Positions 28,510 to 37,226 of a DNA stretch of 64,000 bases are shown piece by piece. Each line of letters begins with the position of its first letter. Positions within the stretch are counted from its first letter, which is position 1. The DNA lies in NCBI RefSeq assembly GCF_014493765.1, contig NZ_JACTVJ010000004.1, positions 310,001 to 374,000 of the forward strand, read 5' to 3'. The translations under genes were made by a program, and so were the position numbers. A model generated the notes under the pieces. The model saw only the letters and a program-made list of their open reading frames with translations, did no database searches and had not been told where the DNA came from. The stretch comes from Streptomyces polyasparticus (lineage in GTDB: Bacteria > Actinomycetota > Actinomycetes > Streptomycetales > Streptomycetaceae).

Positions 28510-30279
28510 ATGAGCACTAACGGGGTCGGCGAACTCAGGACCGGTGAGTTCGCCGTCGGTGACGAGCACTTCGAGCTGGACGGGCGCCCGGTGCGGCTCC
28601 TGTCCGGCGCGCTGCACTACTTCCGTGTCCACGAGGACCAGTGGGACCACCGTCTGGCGATGCTGCGGGCGATGGGCCTCAACTGCGTGGAGACGTACGT
28701 CCCGTGGAATCTGCACGAGCCCTCCCCCGGCACGTACCGCGATGTCGAGGCGGTCGGCCGCTTCCTGGACGCGGCGGCCCGCGCCGGGCTGTGGGCGATC
28801 GTCCGCCCGGGCCCGTACATCTGCGCCGAGTGGGAGAACGGCGGGCTCCCGCACTGGGTGACCGGACCGCTCGGGTCACGGGCGCGCACCCGCGACCCCG
28901 AGTATCTGCGCCTGGTGGACCGCTGGTTCGAGACCCTGATGCCGCAGATCGTGAGCCGTGAGATCCACCGCGGCGGCCCGGTGATCATGGTCCAGGTCGA
29001 GAACGAGTACGGCTCCTACGGCAGCGACGCCACGTATCTGCGGCACATCACCGACGTGTTGCTCGACCTGGGGGTGGAGGTCCCGCTGTTCACGTCGGAC
29101 GGCCCCGAGGACCACATGCTCACCGGCGGTTCGGTGCCGGGCGTCCTCGCCACGGTCAACTTCGGTTCGGGTGCCCGCGCCTCCTTCGAGACCCTGCGTC
29201 GCCACCAGCCGGCCGGGCCGCTGATGTGCATGGAGTTCTGGTGCGGCTGGTTCTCGCACTGGGGCGGCAAGAGTGTCGAGCGGACCCACGAGGACGCCGC
29301 CGCCACGCTGCGCGAGATCCTCGACTGCGGCGCGTCCGTGAACCTCTACATGGCGCACGGCGGCACCAGCTTCGCGGGCTGGGCGGGCGCGAACCGCAGC
29401 GGCGAGCTGCACGAGGGCGAGCTGCTGCCGGACGTGACCTCGTACGACTACGACGCCCCGATCGACGAACAGGGCGGGCCGACGCCGAAGTTCTGGGCGT
29501 TCCGCGAGATCCTCGCCGAGTACGCGGACGGCCCGCTGCCCGAACTTCCCCCGCGGCCGGACCGGTTGGCGGCACCGGTGGAGACGAACCTCTCCTCGTG
29601 GGCCCCGCTCGACGAGGTCCTGGCGGAGCTCGGCGGCCCGGAGACGGTCTCCGGCACCCCGCCCACGTTCGAGGACCTGGACGTCGACCGCGGCCTGGTG
29701 CGCTACCGCTTCGAGGTGCCGGGCCCGCGTCAGCCCTATCCGCTGTCGGTCGGCGGGCTGCGGGACCGCGCGGTGGTGTACGTCGACGGCGAACGCGCCG
29801 GGGTGCTCACGGAGAGCTCCCCCGTCCTCGACAAGCCGGTGGCGGGCCCCGCGGTGGTGGAGCTGTGGGTGGAGTCGCTCGGCAGGGTCAACTACGGCCC
29901 GCTCGTGGGCGAGCCCAAGGGCATCACCGCGGGCGTACGCCACGAGCGCCAGTATCTGCACGGCGCGACCGCCCAGGGGCTGCGCCTCGACGCCTTCGAC
30001 GCGGGCCTCGGCGCCCTGTCCCTGCGCTCCCCCGAGGGCGCGACGGGCCTCTACACGGGCACGCTGGAGATCTCCGGCGCGGGCGACGCGTGGCTCGAAC
30101 TCCCGGGCTGGACGCGGGGCTTCGTCTGGGTGAACGGGTTCAACCTGGGCCGGTACTGGTCTGTGGGGCCGCAGCGCGCGCTGTCGGTGCCGGGGCCGGT
30201 GCTGCGGGAAGGGGCGAACGAGGTGTGGGTGCTTGAGCTGGAGGGGGCGGCGGTGGAGCGGGGGTTGCGGGTGCGGTAG
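28510..30279 (+). CDS. GH35 beta-galactosidase
   Basis: The 589-residue enzyme has a TIM-barrel glycoside hydrolase family 35 domain (about 12-340): HYFRVHEDQW, GPYICAEWENGG, acid/base Glu at about 166 in VENEYGSYG, and nucleophile Glu at about 242 in MEFWCGWFSHWG. C-terminal jelly-roll domains end with GFVWVNGFNLGRYW. No signal peptide is seen, so it acts inside the cell on imported beta-galactosides. The ATG follows a G-rich ribosome site. Its stop codon lies within a 45-bp tandem duplication. Confidence 0.95.
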   Translation: MSTNGVGELRTGEFAVGDEHFELDGRPVRLLSGALHYFRVHEDQWDHRLAMLRAMGLNCVETYVPWNLHEPSPGTYRDVEAVGRFLDAAARAGLWAIVRPGPYICAEWENGGLPHWVTGPLGSRARTRDPEYLRLVDRWFETLMPQIVSREIHRGGPVIMVQVENEYGSYGSDATYLRHITDVLLDLGVEVPLFTSDGPEDHMLTGGSVPGVLATVNFGSGARASFETLRRHQPAGPLMCMEFWCGWFSHWGGKSVERTHEDAAATLREILDCGASVNLYMAHGGTSFAGWAGANRSGELHEGELLPDVTSYDYDAPIDEQGGPTPKFWAFREILAEYADGPLPELPPRPDRLAAPVETNLSSWAPLDEVLAELGGPETVSGTPPTFEDLDVDRGLVRYRFEVPGPRQPYPLSVGGLRDRAVVYVDGERAGVLTESSPVLDKPVAGPAVVELWVESLGRVNYGPLVGEPKGITAGVRHERQYLHGATAQGLRLDAFDAGLGALSLRSPEGATGLYTGTLEISGAGDAWLELPGWTRGFVWVNGFNLGRYWSVGPQRALSVPGPVLREGANEVWVLELEGAAVERGLRVR

Positions 30280-30357
30280 GGGGCGGGTGCGGCTGTTCGT
30301 CGGGTGCGGGTGCGGGTGCGGTAGGGGGCGGGTGCGGCTGTTCGTCGGGTGCGGGTG
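30268..30357. repeat. 45-bp tandem duplication spanning the beta-galactosidase stop codon
   Basis: Two copies of a 45-bp unit (30268-30312 and 30313-30357) are essentially identical. The first contains the last codons and the TAG stop of the beta-galactosidase gene, and the second repeats them as non-coding DNA. The period is a multiple of three. Confidence 0.8.
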
Positions 30358-30381
30358 GGTGGGTGGCGCCTGCGGGGCCGG

Positions 30382-31521
30382 CTAAATGGGAAGCACCGCC
30401 CGCACCTCCCACCCCCCCTCCGTACTCGGCCCCGCCGTCAGTTCTCCGCCCAGGGCCGTGACCCGTTCCGTCAGGCCGGCGAGGCCGAAGCCGCCGCCCC
30501 TTGCCTGGTCGTTCAGGGGGGCCGGCTTCGTGCCGTCGTCGGCTACGCGGATCTCGAGGCCCGCGGGGACGGTGCGCAGGCCGATGCGGACCGCCGTGGC
30601 ATTGGCCGCGTGCTTGCGGATGTTGGTGAGGCATTCGCGCACGATGTGGTGGGCGACGGCCGCCAGGTCGGCGGGGAGACGTTCGTCGAGGGCGGGTTCG
30701 ACGTAGAGGATCGCGGGCGGGCCGGTGGCCGAGAAGCGTGCGGTCATCTCGCGCAGCTCGGCCAGGCCCGCGGCGGGCGCGGTCTCCGCGGCACCCTCGC
30801 GCAGCACCTTGACCAGGCGGCGCATGGCGCCGAGTGCCTCCTCGCCGGCCTTCTCGATCCGCGCGAAGGTCTCGGCGGCCTGGTCGGCGGAGACGGCCGT
30901 GAAGCGGGCCGCGCCGGCCTGGACGACGATGCCGGTGACGTGGTGGGCGACCAAGTCGTGGAGTTCCCGGGCGAGTTCGATGCGCTCGGCGGAACGTACG
31001 GCCTGCAGATCGCGGGTGCGCTGGACGGACTGGGCGCGCAGGAGGAGGGAGTAGGCGGCGACCACGACCGTGAGGACCGCGAAGAGGGTGGTGAAGCGGC
31101 CCGGGTTCTCGTCGCGTACCGGGGCGGCCATCGCGGCGAGCCCGAGCAGCGGGCCGAGGACCGCGGCGACACGGGTCGGGGCGCGCTGCAGTACGCCGCT
31201 GAGGAGGATCAGGAGCGCGATGGCCTCGGCCAGGCCCCAGACCTTGAGCGGGTGGTCGCCGGTGAACAGGAACAGCGTGACCGCCCCGGACACCGCGACC
31301 GCGGGCCACGCGCGGTACAGGAGCGGGATCCCGGACCAGGGCACGGCGCACAGGCAGACGAAGACGCCGGAGAAGGCGACGATGGCGTGCGGGTAGGTGG
31401 GCTGGCGGGCGAGCGCGACGCCTTCGAAGGCGACCAGCGAGATCAGGACGAGGGCGAACAGGAGCTTCGCCGCGACGGCCCGCGCCCGGCTGCGGGCGAA
31501 CCAGGCGAGCAGCGCGTTCAC
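30382..31521 (-). CDS. NarL-type sensor histidine kinase
   Basis: The 379-residue kinase has five or six N-terminal membrane segments (about 15-165), a HisKA_3 dimerisation domain with phospho-accepting His at about 188 (RELHDLVAHH), and a HATPase domain (about 285-375, with VADDG and GGGFGLAGL). The GTG at 31521 is chosen because it overlaps the response-regulator stop by 4 nt (GTGA). The pair resembles the many Streptomyces two-component systems of unknown stimulus. Its C-terminus faces the repeat region after the beta-galactosidase gene. Confidence 0.92.
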   Translation of the reverse strand: MNALLAWFARSRARAVAAKLLFALVLISLVAFEGVALARQPTYPHAIVAFSGVFVCLCAVPWSGIPLLYRAWPAVAVSGAVTLFLFTGDHPLKVWGLAEAIALLILLSGVLQRAPTRVAAVLGPLLGLAAMAAPVRDENPGRFTTLFAVLTVVVAAYSLLLRAQSVQRTRDLQAVRSAERIELARELHDLVAHHVTGIVVQAGAARFTAVSADQAAETFARIEKAGEEALGAMRRLVKVLREGAAETAPAAGLAELREMTARFSATGPPAILYVEPALDERLPADLAAVAHHIVRECLTNIRKHAANATAVRIGLRTVPAGLEIRVADDGTKPAPLNDQARGGGFGLAGLTERVTALGGELTAGPSTEGGWEVRAVLPI

Positions 31522-32177
31522 TTGTCGCCCGAGGCCAGTCCGCTCTCCCAGGCCCATGCGGCGATCTCCACGCGGTTACGGGCGTCGAGTTTGGCCTGCA
31601 CGTTGGCCAGATGGGTCTTGACCGTGGAGAGCGAGACGAACAGGGCGGAGGCGATCTCCGCGTTGGTCATGCCCCGGGCCAGGCACCGTACGACCTCGAT
31701 CTCGCGCTCGGTGAGCGGTTCGGCGGGCTCGCGGACCTCGCGGCGCGCGGAGACCGGGGCCATCTCGCGAAGGAGCCGTACGGTGATCGCGGGTGAGACC
31801 AGGGAGTCGCCGACGGCCGCGGCGCGTACCGCCTCGACCAGCATCGCGGGGCTCGCGTCCTTGAGGAGGAAGCCGCTGGCGCCGCCGTGCAGCGCGGCGT
31901 GCACGTACTCGTCGAGGTCGAAGGTGGTGACGATGACGATCCGGGGGCGTTCGCTGCCGGTCGCGGCAAGACGCCGGGTCACTTCGAGACCGTCGAGCCT
32001 GGGCATCCGGATGTCGAGCAGGAGCACATCGGGGTCATGCCGCCGTACGGCTTCGAGCGCGGCCTCGCCGTCCACGACGTCCTCGACGACCTGGATGTCG
32101 GACTGGCTCTCCAGGATCATGCGGAAGCCGGTGCGGACCATTTCCTGGTCATCCGCGATGACCACCGAGATCGCCAT
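31518..32177 (-). CDS. NarL/FixJ-type response regulator
   Basis: The 219-residue protein has a receiver domain with acidic D9/D10, phospho-Asp at 55 (VLLLDIRMP) and a conserved Lys near 105 (FLLKD). A LuxR-type helix-turn-helix follows at about 150-210 (LTEREIEVVRCLARGMTNAEIA, STVKTHLANVQAKL). It is the first gene of a two-gene operon with its kinase and is probably phosphorylated by it. The ATG at 32177 starts at the first receiver strand. Confidence 0.93.
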   Translation of the reverse strand: MAISVVIADDQEMVRTGFRMILESQSDIQVVEDVVDGEAALEAVRRHDPDVLLLDIRMPRLDGLEVTRRLAATGSERPRIVIVTTFDLDEYVHAALHGGASGFLLKDASPAMLVEAVRAAAVGDSLVSPAITVRLLREMAPVSARREVREPAEPLTEREIEVVRCLARGMTNAEIASALFVSLSTVKTHLANVQAKLDARNRVEIAAWAWESGLASGDK

Positions 32178-32525
32178 ATGCGCCGCCGCCTGCCCACCGG
32201 TTTTCTGACATGTGCCTTCCATGGGACCGGCGCCCTGAGCGGCGCGCAACCGCAGGCGGTCCGGGGAAAGGAGGCCGCAGGGCCGGAGCGGCGCTGATCC
32301 AGCCCTGCGATGCCACGTACGACGCTACGCCGCCGGGGTGCACACGGCCTCGGCCGGACGGACGGCTTCGGACGGGCACCCGATCGGCCGGAAGAACCAG
32401 GCCAGGACGAACCAGGCACGGACGAACCTGACACGGACGAACCAGGCACGGCCCGGCTTCCGACCGGAAGAACCCGCCGCTGCCCGACTTACAGTGGAGA
32501 GCGACCTACGCGAGGGGGTGCGGGC
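32178..32525. other. 348-bp spacer with tandem repeats
   Basis: The divergent spacer between the response regulator and the HExxH protein gene should hold both promoters. Its right half contains the 15-bp tandem repeat described separately. No extra gene is convincing. An in-frame upstream extension of the HExxH gene is open and would encode Asp/Glu/Pro/Gly/Thr repeats, but a ribosome site favours the later start. Confidence 0.5.
32391..32450. repeat. 15-bp tandem repeat, about four copies
   Basis: Units beginning GACGAACC are found at 32406, 32421 and 32436, with a degenerate first copy at 32391. In the downstream gene's frame they would encode DEPGT-like pentapeptides, so a translated N-terminal extension cannot be fully excluded. 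Confidence 0.75.
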
Positions 32526-33413
32526 GTGGCGAACGGCGGACCCGTGGAGCACGGCTACCCGCATCTGGAGACGGTGCGCTCGGCGATCACCGCGCTCTAC
32601 AAGCGGCTCTCGTACGACACCGTGCACTCCTTCGACACCAGCGTCGCCCCGGCCGACGTGGCCTTCTGCGAGATCGACGACCTCCATCTGGGCGCCCAGC
32701 GCGTGGCCCGCGTCATGGTGCAGCATCTGCGCCTGCCCGACGCCCGGATGATCGTGTCCTTCCGCGAGATGGAGCACGCGGCCAATGTCGAACTGGCCGC
32801 GGGACCCGAGTACTTCATCGAGCTCAACGACCGTTTCCGCACCCACCGCCGCGACATCGGCGCCGCGCTCGCGCACGAGGTCATGCACGTCTATCTGCAC
32901 CGCCTCGGCCTCGCGTTCGCCGGCACCCGCGACAACGAGATCCTCACCGACACCGCCACCGCCTATCTCGGCGCGGGCTGGCTGCTGCTCGACGCGTTCC
33001 GCGAGGACGGGACGAGTTCGCAGAAGCTGGGCTATCTGACACCCGAGGAGTTCGGATACGTCCTCGCCAAGCGGGCACTCGCGTTCGGTGAAGATCCGGC
33101 GATCTGGTTCACCAGCCCGCAGGCGTACACCGCGTACACGAAGGGCCTCGACCTGGCCCGCCGCGACGAGCGGCAGCCGCCGCTCACGGCGGCCGGCTGG
33201 GCGGGGCGCCGCCGCTATGCCAAGGACCGGCGCTACGCCCAGGACCACGGTCCGGGCGGTGCCTGCGGCGGACCGTACGCGTTCGACGCCGGCAGTCCGC
33301 TGCGGGTCTCGTTCCCCTGCCCGACCTGCCGGCAGCGGATCAGGGTGCCGGTGCGCGGGCGGGTGCGGGCGCGGTGCACGCTGTGCCGGTCGGTGTTCGA
33401 CTGCGATACGTGA
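32526..33413 (+). CDS. HExxH putative metallopeptidase with C-terminal zinc ribbon
   Basis: The 295-residue protein has HEVMH at 117-121, with Asp residues around 136-142 as possible third ligand, embedded in helices (AALAHEVMHVYLHRLGLAF). The C-terminal 30 residues form a zinc ribbon with two CxxC pairs (C265/C268 and C284/C287). There is no signal peptide, so it is probably cytoplasmic. No named family is recognised with confidence. The GTG at 32526 is chosen because GAGGGGG lies about 8 nt upstream. The stop codon lies inside the first unit of a 27-bp tandem repeat. Confidence 0.75.
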   Translation: MANGGPVEHGYPHLETVRSAITALYKRLSYDTVHSFDTSVAPADVAFCEIDDLHLGAQRVARVMVQHLRLPDARMIVSFREMEHAANVELAAGPEYFIELNDRFRTHRRDIGAALAHEVMHVYLHRLGLAFAGTRDNEILTDTATAYLGAGWLLLDAFREDGTSSQKLGYLTPEEFGYVLAKRALAFGEDPAIWFTSPQAYTAYTKGLDLARRDERQPPLTAAGWAGRRRYAKDRRYAQDHGPGGACGGPYAFDAGSPLRVSFPCPTCRQRIRVPVRGRVRARCTLCRSVFDCDT

Positions 33414-33493
33414 GCACGCGCCCCGCTGTGCGATACGTGAGCACGCGCCCCGCTGTGCGCAAGGTGAGCACGCACCCGACGCGCGATACGTGA
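33402..33493. repeat. 27-bp tandem repeat spanning a stop codon
   Basis: Copies start at 33402 and 33429 (identical 27-mers) and 33456 (diverged, 26 bp), with a partial fourth at about 33482. Each contains a GAT-ACG-TGA-like word; in the first copy this TGA ends the HExxH protein gene. Confidence 0.8.
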
Positions 33494-33557
33494 TCTTGAG
33501 AACAGGGGTGGAAAAACTTTGCGCCCTGCCGCCTTCCCGGGCGAAGGTAGTCGAACC

Positions 33558-35114
33558 ATGCAGAACGCTCACGACCCGGTCCAACCTGTCCAACCCGTTG
33601 CATCAGCCCTCTTCTCCGCGGTGTTCGACGGAGACGAGAACGCCGCCGTGCGACTCCTTCGCGACGGCGCCGACCCCGACGCGGCCGACGAGGACGGCGA
33701 AAGCCTGCTGTATCTGGCGGCGATGAACAACCGGCCGGGCATCGTACGGCTGCTGCTCGCCGCGGGAGCGGATCCGGCCCGGCTGAGCAGGGACGCGGAT
33801 CTGCCGCTGTGCGGTGCGGCCTGCGCGGGTCATCACGAGGTCGTACGGGCGCTGCTCGCGGCGGGCGCCGAGCCCGACCAGCCGGAGGAGGGCGGGTTCA
33901 CGGCGCTCGCCTGGGCCGTGCAGCTCGGCCACGCCGACACGGCCGCGGCGCTGCTCGCGGCGGGCGCGGATCCGCAGCGGCCGGGTCCTGACGGTCTGCC
34001 GCCGCTGGTCTCGGCGGTACGGAGGGGCTCGTTCGGAACCGTACGGGCGCTGCTCTTCCATGGCGCGCGGCCCACGCACGAGGCGCTGACCGAGGCGCGG
34101 CGGTGGCTGGCCACCGATGTCGAGGAGCAGCTGCGCCAGGAGGTCGCGCAGGGCGCCGATCCGGCCGATGTGGTGGTGCGCCGCTTCGAGGAGTACGCGG
34201 GGATCACGGTGAGCGTGGAGGTGCTGCGGCCCGACGGCGGCGGATACGGCCGCGAGCAGCAGACGGGCCACGGCGCCATAGCGACCGTGCTCGAGCATGA
34301 GCTCGGGGTGCGGGCGCCGTTCGGTGAACTCCTCGACCGCGCCCTACCATCCCCGAGCTCTCAACTTCGTTCGAGCAGGGGAGACCCCACTGCGGACCCC
34401 GACAACGAGAACTGGCGCGAGGCCGCCGCCGAGCTGGCGGGGCGCGGCGACGAGGTGACGTACCGGACCGCGGCCGCGCTCACCCGGGACGAGTCCGCGC
34501 TGCGGGCGGCGTTCGGGGTGGATGTGCTCGGGCGGCTCGCGTCGGCAGCGCCGGCGTTCGCGGGGCGGGTCCTCGCGCTGCTCGGCACCGCCGTGGAGCG
34601 CGAGCAGGAGTCCGCCGGGGCCACGGTGCTCGCGCGCACCCTCGTGCGCGCCCTGGGCGAGCCGGGCGACCGGGCCGCGCTGCCGCTCGTGCTGCGGTTC
34701 GCCGGGCACGCGGACGCCGGCGTGCGGGCCGCGGCGGCCGCCACCCTGCACACGCTCGGCGTCGGCGCCGACGAGCCCGCCGCACAGGCCCTGGCCCGGC
34801 TGACCGGTGACGCCGACCCCGTGGTCCGGCACCGGGCGACGCTCGCGCTCGCCTGGAGCGAGGCCGACTCCCTGGACGTACGGGAGAGCCTGGCCGCACG
34901 GCTGGCGGACCACGACCCGGCAACGGCCGCGGAGGCGGCGCGCGGCCTTGCCCGGCGCGGCGACCCACGGGCCGTCGACGCCCTCGCGCGGCTGCTCACC
35001 CGCGGGGAACCGGGGAGCGCCGCGTACGACACGGCCACCGAGGCGGTCGACGAGGTCGGGGACGAGCGGGCGCGGGCGCTGCTGCGGGGGACGTTCCCGC
35101 GGCTGGGGACCTAG
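33558..35114 (+). CDS. Ankyrin-repeat and HEAT-repeat protein
   Basis: The 518-residue protein has four or five ankyrin repeats at about residues 15-185 (units ending LLxAGADP). Then comes a mixed region, and a C-terminal alpha-solenoid of HEAT/PBS-lyase type at about 285-515 (units such as GHADAGVRAAAAATL and GDADPVVRHRATLAL). Both halves are protein-interaction scaffolds and no catalytic site is seen. A Ser/Arg/Pro-rich stretch at about 263-278, between the two solenoids, is encoded by a REP-like DNA element inserted in frame. It is followed after 22 bp by ynfA. Confidence 0.85.
   Translation: MQNAHDPVQPVQPVASALFSAVFDGDENAAVRLLRDGADPDAADEDGESLLYLAAMNNRPGIVRLLLAAGADPARLSRDADLPLCGAACAGHHEVVRALLAAGAEPDQPEEGGFTALAWAVQLGHADTAAALLAAGADPQRPGPDGLPPLVSAVRRGSFGTVRALLFHGARPTHEALTEARRWLATDVEEQLRQEVAQGADPADVVVRRFEEYAGITVSVEVLRPDGGGYGREQQTGHGAIATVLEHELGVRAPFGELLDRALPSPSSQLRSSRGDPTADPDNENWREAAAELAGRGDEVTYRTAAALTRDESALRAAFGVDVLGRLASAAPAFAGRVLALLGTAVEREQESAGATVLARTLVRALGEPGDRAALPLVLRFAGHADAGVRAAAAATLHTLGVGADEPAAQALARLTGDADPVVRHRATLALAWSEADSLDVRESLAARLADHDPATAAEAARGLARRGDPRAVDALARLLTRGEPGSAAYDTATEAVDEVGDERARALLRGTFPRLGT
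34344..34392. repeat. REP-like element inserted within the ankyrin/HEAT gene
   Basis: About 49 bp beginning CTACC and containing AACTTCGTTCG (34363-34373) differs sharply from the surrounding codon use and encodes a run of Ser, Arg and Pro. The same 11-mer occurs in reverse orientation at 41219-41229 inside the hairpin-rich intergenic element, which suggests both belong to one dispersed family. Reading frame is kept. Confidence 0.55.
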
Positions 35115-35136
35115 TGCGGCTGGCTAGCATGGCCGC

Positions 35137-35472
35137 GTGATCGTCGCCCGTTCCGTCGCCCTGTTCGCCGTGGCCGCCCTCTTCGAGATCGGCGGGGCCT
35201 GGCTCGTCTGGCAGGGCATCCGCGAGCACAAGGGCTGGATCTGGATCGGCGCCGGGGTGATCGCCCTCGGCCTGTACGGCATGGTCGCGACCTTCCAGCA
35301 CGACGACAACTTCGGGCGCATCCTCGCCGCGTACGGCGGGATCTTCGTGGCCGGTTCGATCGCGTGGGGCATGGTGGCCGACGGGTACCGGCCCGATCGC
35401 TTCGATGTGATCGGGGCGTTGATCTGTCTGGCCGGGATGGCTGTGATCATGTACGCGCCGCGGGGGCAGTGA
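35137..35472 (+). CDS. YnfA/UPF0060 family small membrane protein
   Basis: The 111-residue protein has four hydrophobic helices (about 3-22, 32-50, 60-80 and 88-107) and the family words [21 protein letters not shown] and [12 protein letters not shown]. YnfA proteins are related to small multidrug-resistance transporters, but a transport role is only inferred. The GTG start lies 22 bp after the ankyrin/HEAT gene, and the two may be co-transcribed. Confidence 0.9.
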   Translation: MIVARSVALFAVAALFEIGGAWLVWQGIREHKGWIWIGAGVIALGLYGMVATFQHDDNFGRILAAYGGIFVAGSIAWGMVADGYRPDRFDVIGALICLAGMAVIMYAPRGQ

Positions 35473-35541
35473 TCCGCAGCAGGGTTCCGGCAAGGAACGG
35501 CCGGTGAAGTCTGCCGTGATCGTCCGAAGCGGACCCCCGGC

Positions 35542-37119
35542 ATGGTCGGCGACACTCCCGTCATGAACGACGTCCTGGTCATCCGTATGCCGTACCACGC
35601 GAGCACGAAGGTCTTCATCGGTCTCGGTGTGCTCGCCACACTGGTGGTCATGGTGTGCGGGGCGTACCGCGTACGGGTGCTCGGCATGGACACGCCCCCG
35701 CACCCCGTGGACGCGGCCGCGCTGATCGCGCTGCTCTTCGCCCTGCTCGGCCTGTACGTGCTGCGCATGGCCACAGTCTCGGTGCGCGCCGACGCCCAGG
35801 GCGTGCACCTGCACACCTGGCTGCGGCCGCGGACCGTGCCGTGGCAGGACATCGCGGACATACAGCAGTTGGACAAGGTCTACCGTTCGACCCGGATCCG
35901 GCGGGCCGTGCTGCGCCTGCGCGGAGGCGGCCAGGTGACGCTTCCGCTGCCCTACGGCTCCGACCACGCGCGGTTCCATGCCCTCTTCGACTCCGAGCTG
36001 CACGCCCTGCGGGAACGGCACCGCCGCCACGGCACACCCGCCACCGACTACCTCACGGTGATCAACTCCCGCACCGCGGGACGGTCCTGGAAGGGCCTGC
36101 TCGTGGTCTGCGTCGTGCTGCTGGCCTGCAGCGCGCTGACCGCGTACTTCGTACCGCCGGCGTCGCGGCACCTGCAGGCCTGGCGGTCGGCGGTCGCCTG
36201 CCCCGCCGGCCGGGCGGCCCCGGACTGCCTCAGCACGATGCGGGCCGTCGTGGAGCACACCGACCCGAACCCCGGGAAGAGCCAGAGCTGGGTGTACTTC
36301 ACCGACGACCGCCCCGTCGACCGCAAGTCGGTGCCCGAGGACACGGCCAAGGCGTTCCAGCCGGGCGACCGGGTCACCCTCACGCTGTGGCAGGGCGGCA
36401 TCCACCGGATCACGGGCAGGCACCACCAGTGGACCGAGCACTTCGCGACGGGCGGTGAGGTGGCGGTCGTGTCGGCCCTGGCGGCGCTGGCCGCGGGGGT
36501 GCCGGCGGCCCAGCTGATGATCCGCCGACGGCACCGGCGGCTGCCCTCCGACGAGGTGCTGCCGTCGGTCCGGCCCTTCCTCGTGGCGCTGGCGGGCACG
36601 GGCGTGTGGCTGCTGCCGTACGTCCACACGCTCACCACGGACCCGTTCCTGTCACGTGCCGCGTACCTGTGGGCCGTACCCGGCGTGCCGGTGTCGGCGG
36701 CGCTGTTCGCGTGGGCGTGGCGGGCGACGCGGATCCGCCGCCCGGAGGCGGCCGGCTCGCCCGCCCCGGTGACGGGCGAGGTGTTCGTGTCCGCCCGCTT
36801 CCTGGACGCGACCGAGTACAACCCGCACGGCTTCGGCACGCACATCGTTGTCGGCGACGGGGCGCCCGCCGTGGTCCCGCATCCGGGCCCTGGACGTTTC
36901 GCGGCGAAGGAGATTCCGGCCCGGCGGCTTTCGGTACGGGGGATCCGCCGGGCCCGGGGCCCTGAGGCCGAGCTGATCCCGAGGTCGTGGCACATCGCCG
37001 AACTCGACGACGAGGGCCGGTGGGTGCGGCTCGCGGCCGCACCTCGGGATCTGCGCGTGGTCCTGCGGGAGCTGGGGCTCGACGACCGCCCCGCGCCCGC
37101 GAACCAGCCGGCACCGTAA
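35542..37119 (+). CDS. Membrane protein with a bacterial PH-like domain
   Basis: The product is about 525 residues long. It has two N-terminal membrane helices (about 25-45 and 60-80) and then a PH-like segment (about 85-150: VRADAQGVHLHTWLRPRTVPWQDIADIQ, VLRLRGGGQVTLPL). A further helix follows at about 190-210, then an extracytoplasmic loop with two Cys residues (about 225-237), and three or four more helices (about 310-410). A soluble tail completes it. Its role is unknown. The start is uncertain: ATG at 35542 and at 35563 are both possible and neither has a good ribosome site. The stop codon lies in a tandem duplication. Confidence 0.75.
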   Translation: MVGDTPVMNDVLVIRMPYHASTKVFIGLGVLATLVVMVCGAYRVRVLGMDTPPHPVDAAALIALLFALLGLYVLRMATVSVRADAQGVHLHTWLRPRTVPWQDIADIQQLDKVYRSTRIRRAVLRLRGGGQVTLPLPYGSDHARFHALFDSELHALRERHRRHGTPATDYLTVINSRTAGRSWKGLLVVCVVLLACSALTAYFVPPASRHLQAWRSAVACPAGRAAPDCLSTMRAVVEHTDPNPGKSQSWVYFTDDRPVDRKSVPEDTAKAFQPGDRVTLTLWQGGIHRITGRHHQWTEHFATGGEVAVVSALAALAAGVPAAQLMIRRRHRRLPSDEVLPSVRPFLVALAGTGVWLLPYVHTLTTDPFLSRAAYLWAVPGVPVSAALFAWAWRATRIRRPEAAGSPAPVTGEVFVSARFLDATEYNPHGFGTHIVVGDGAPAVVPHPGPGRFAAKEIPARRLSVRGIRRARGPEAELIPRSWHIAELDDEGRWVRLAAAPRDLRVVLRELGLDDRPAPANQPAP

Positions 37120-37163
37120 CCCCCGCACCCGCGAACCGGGCGGCACCGTAGCTCCCCGCATCC
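37099..37163. repeat. 32-33-bp tandem duplication spanning a stop codon
   Basis: Two diverged copies start at 37099 and 37131. The first contains the TAA stop of the PH-like protein gene; the second contains TAG at the equivalent place in non-coding DNA. Confidence 0.65.
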
Positions 37164-37226
37164 GGGCACAGCGCGGGCGCCGCGCGTCTCTCCCGCAGAC
37201 GGACGGCGCCCCTTGGGCCGTGGTGC

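Noticed and set aside
33402-33493. CRISPR-like repeats
   Set aside because: The units are directly adjacent with no unique spacers, and no cas genes are present. It is a tandem repeat.
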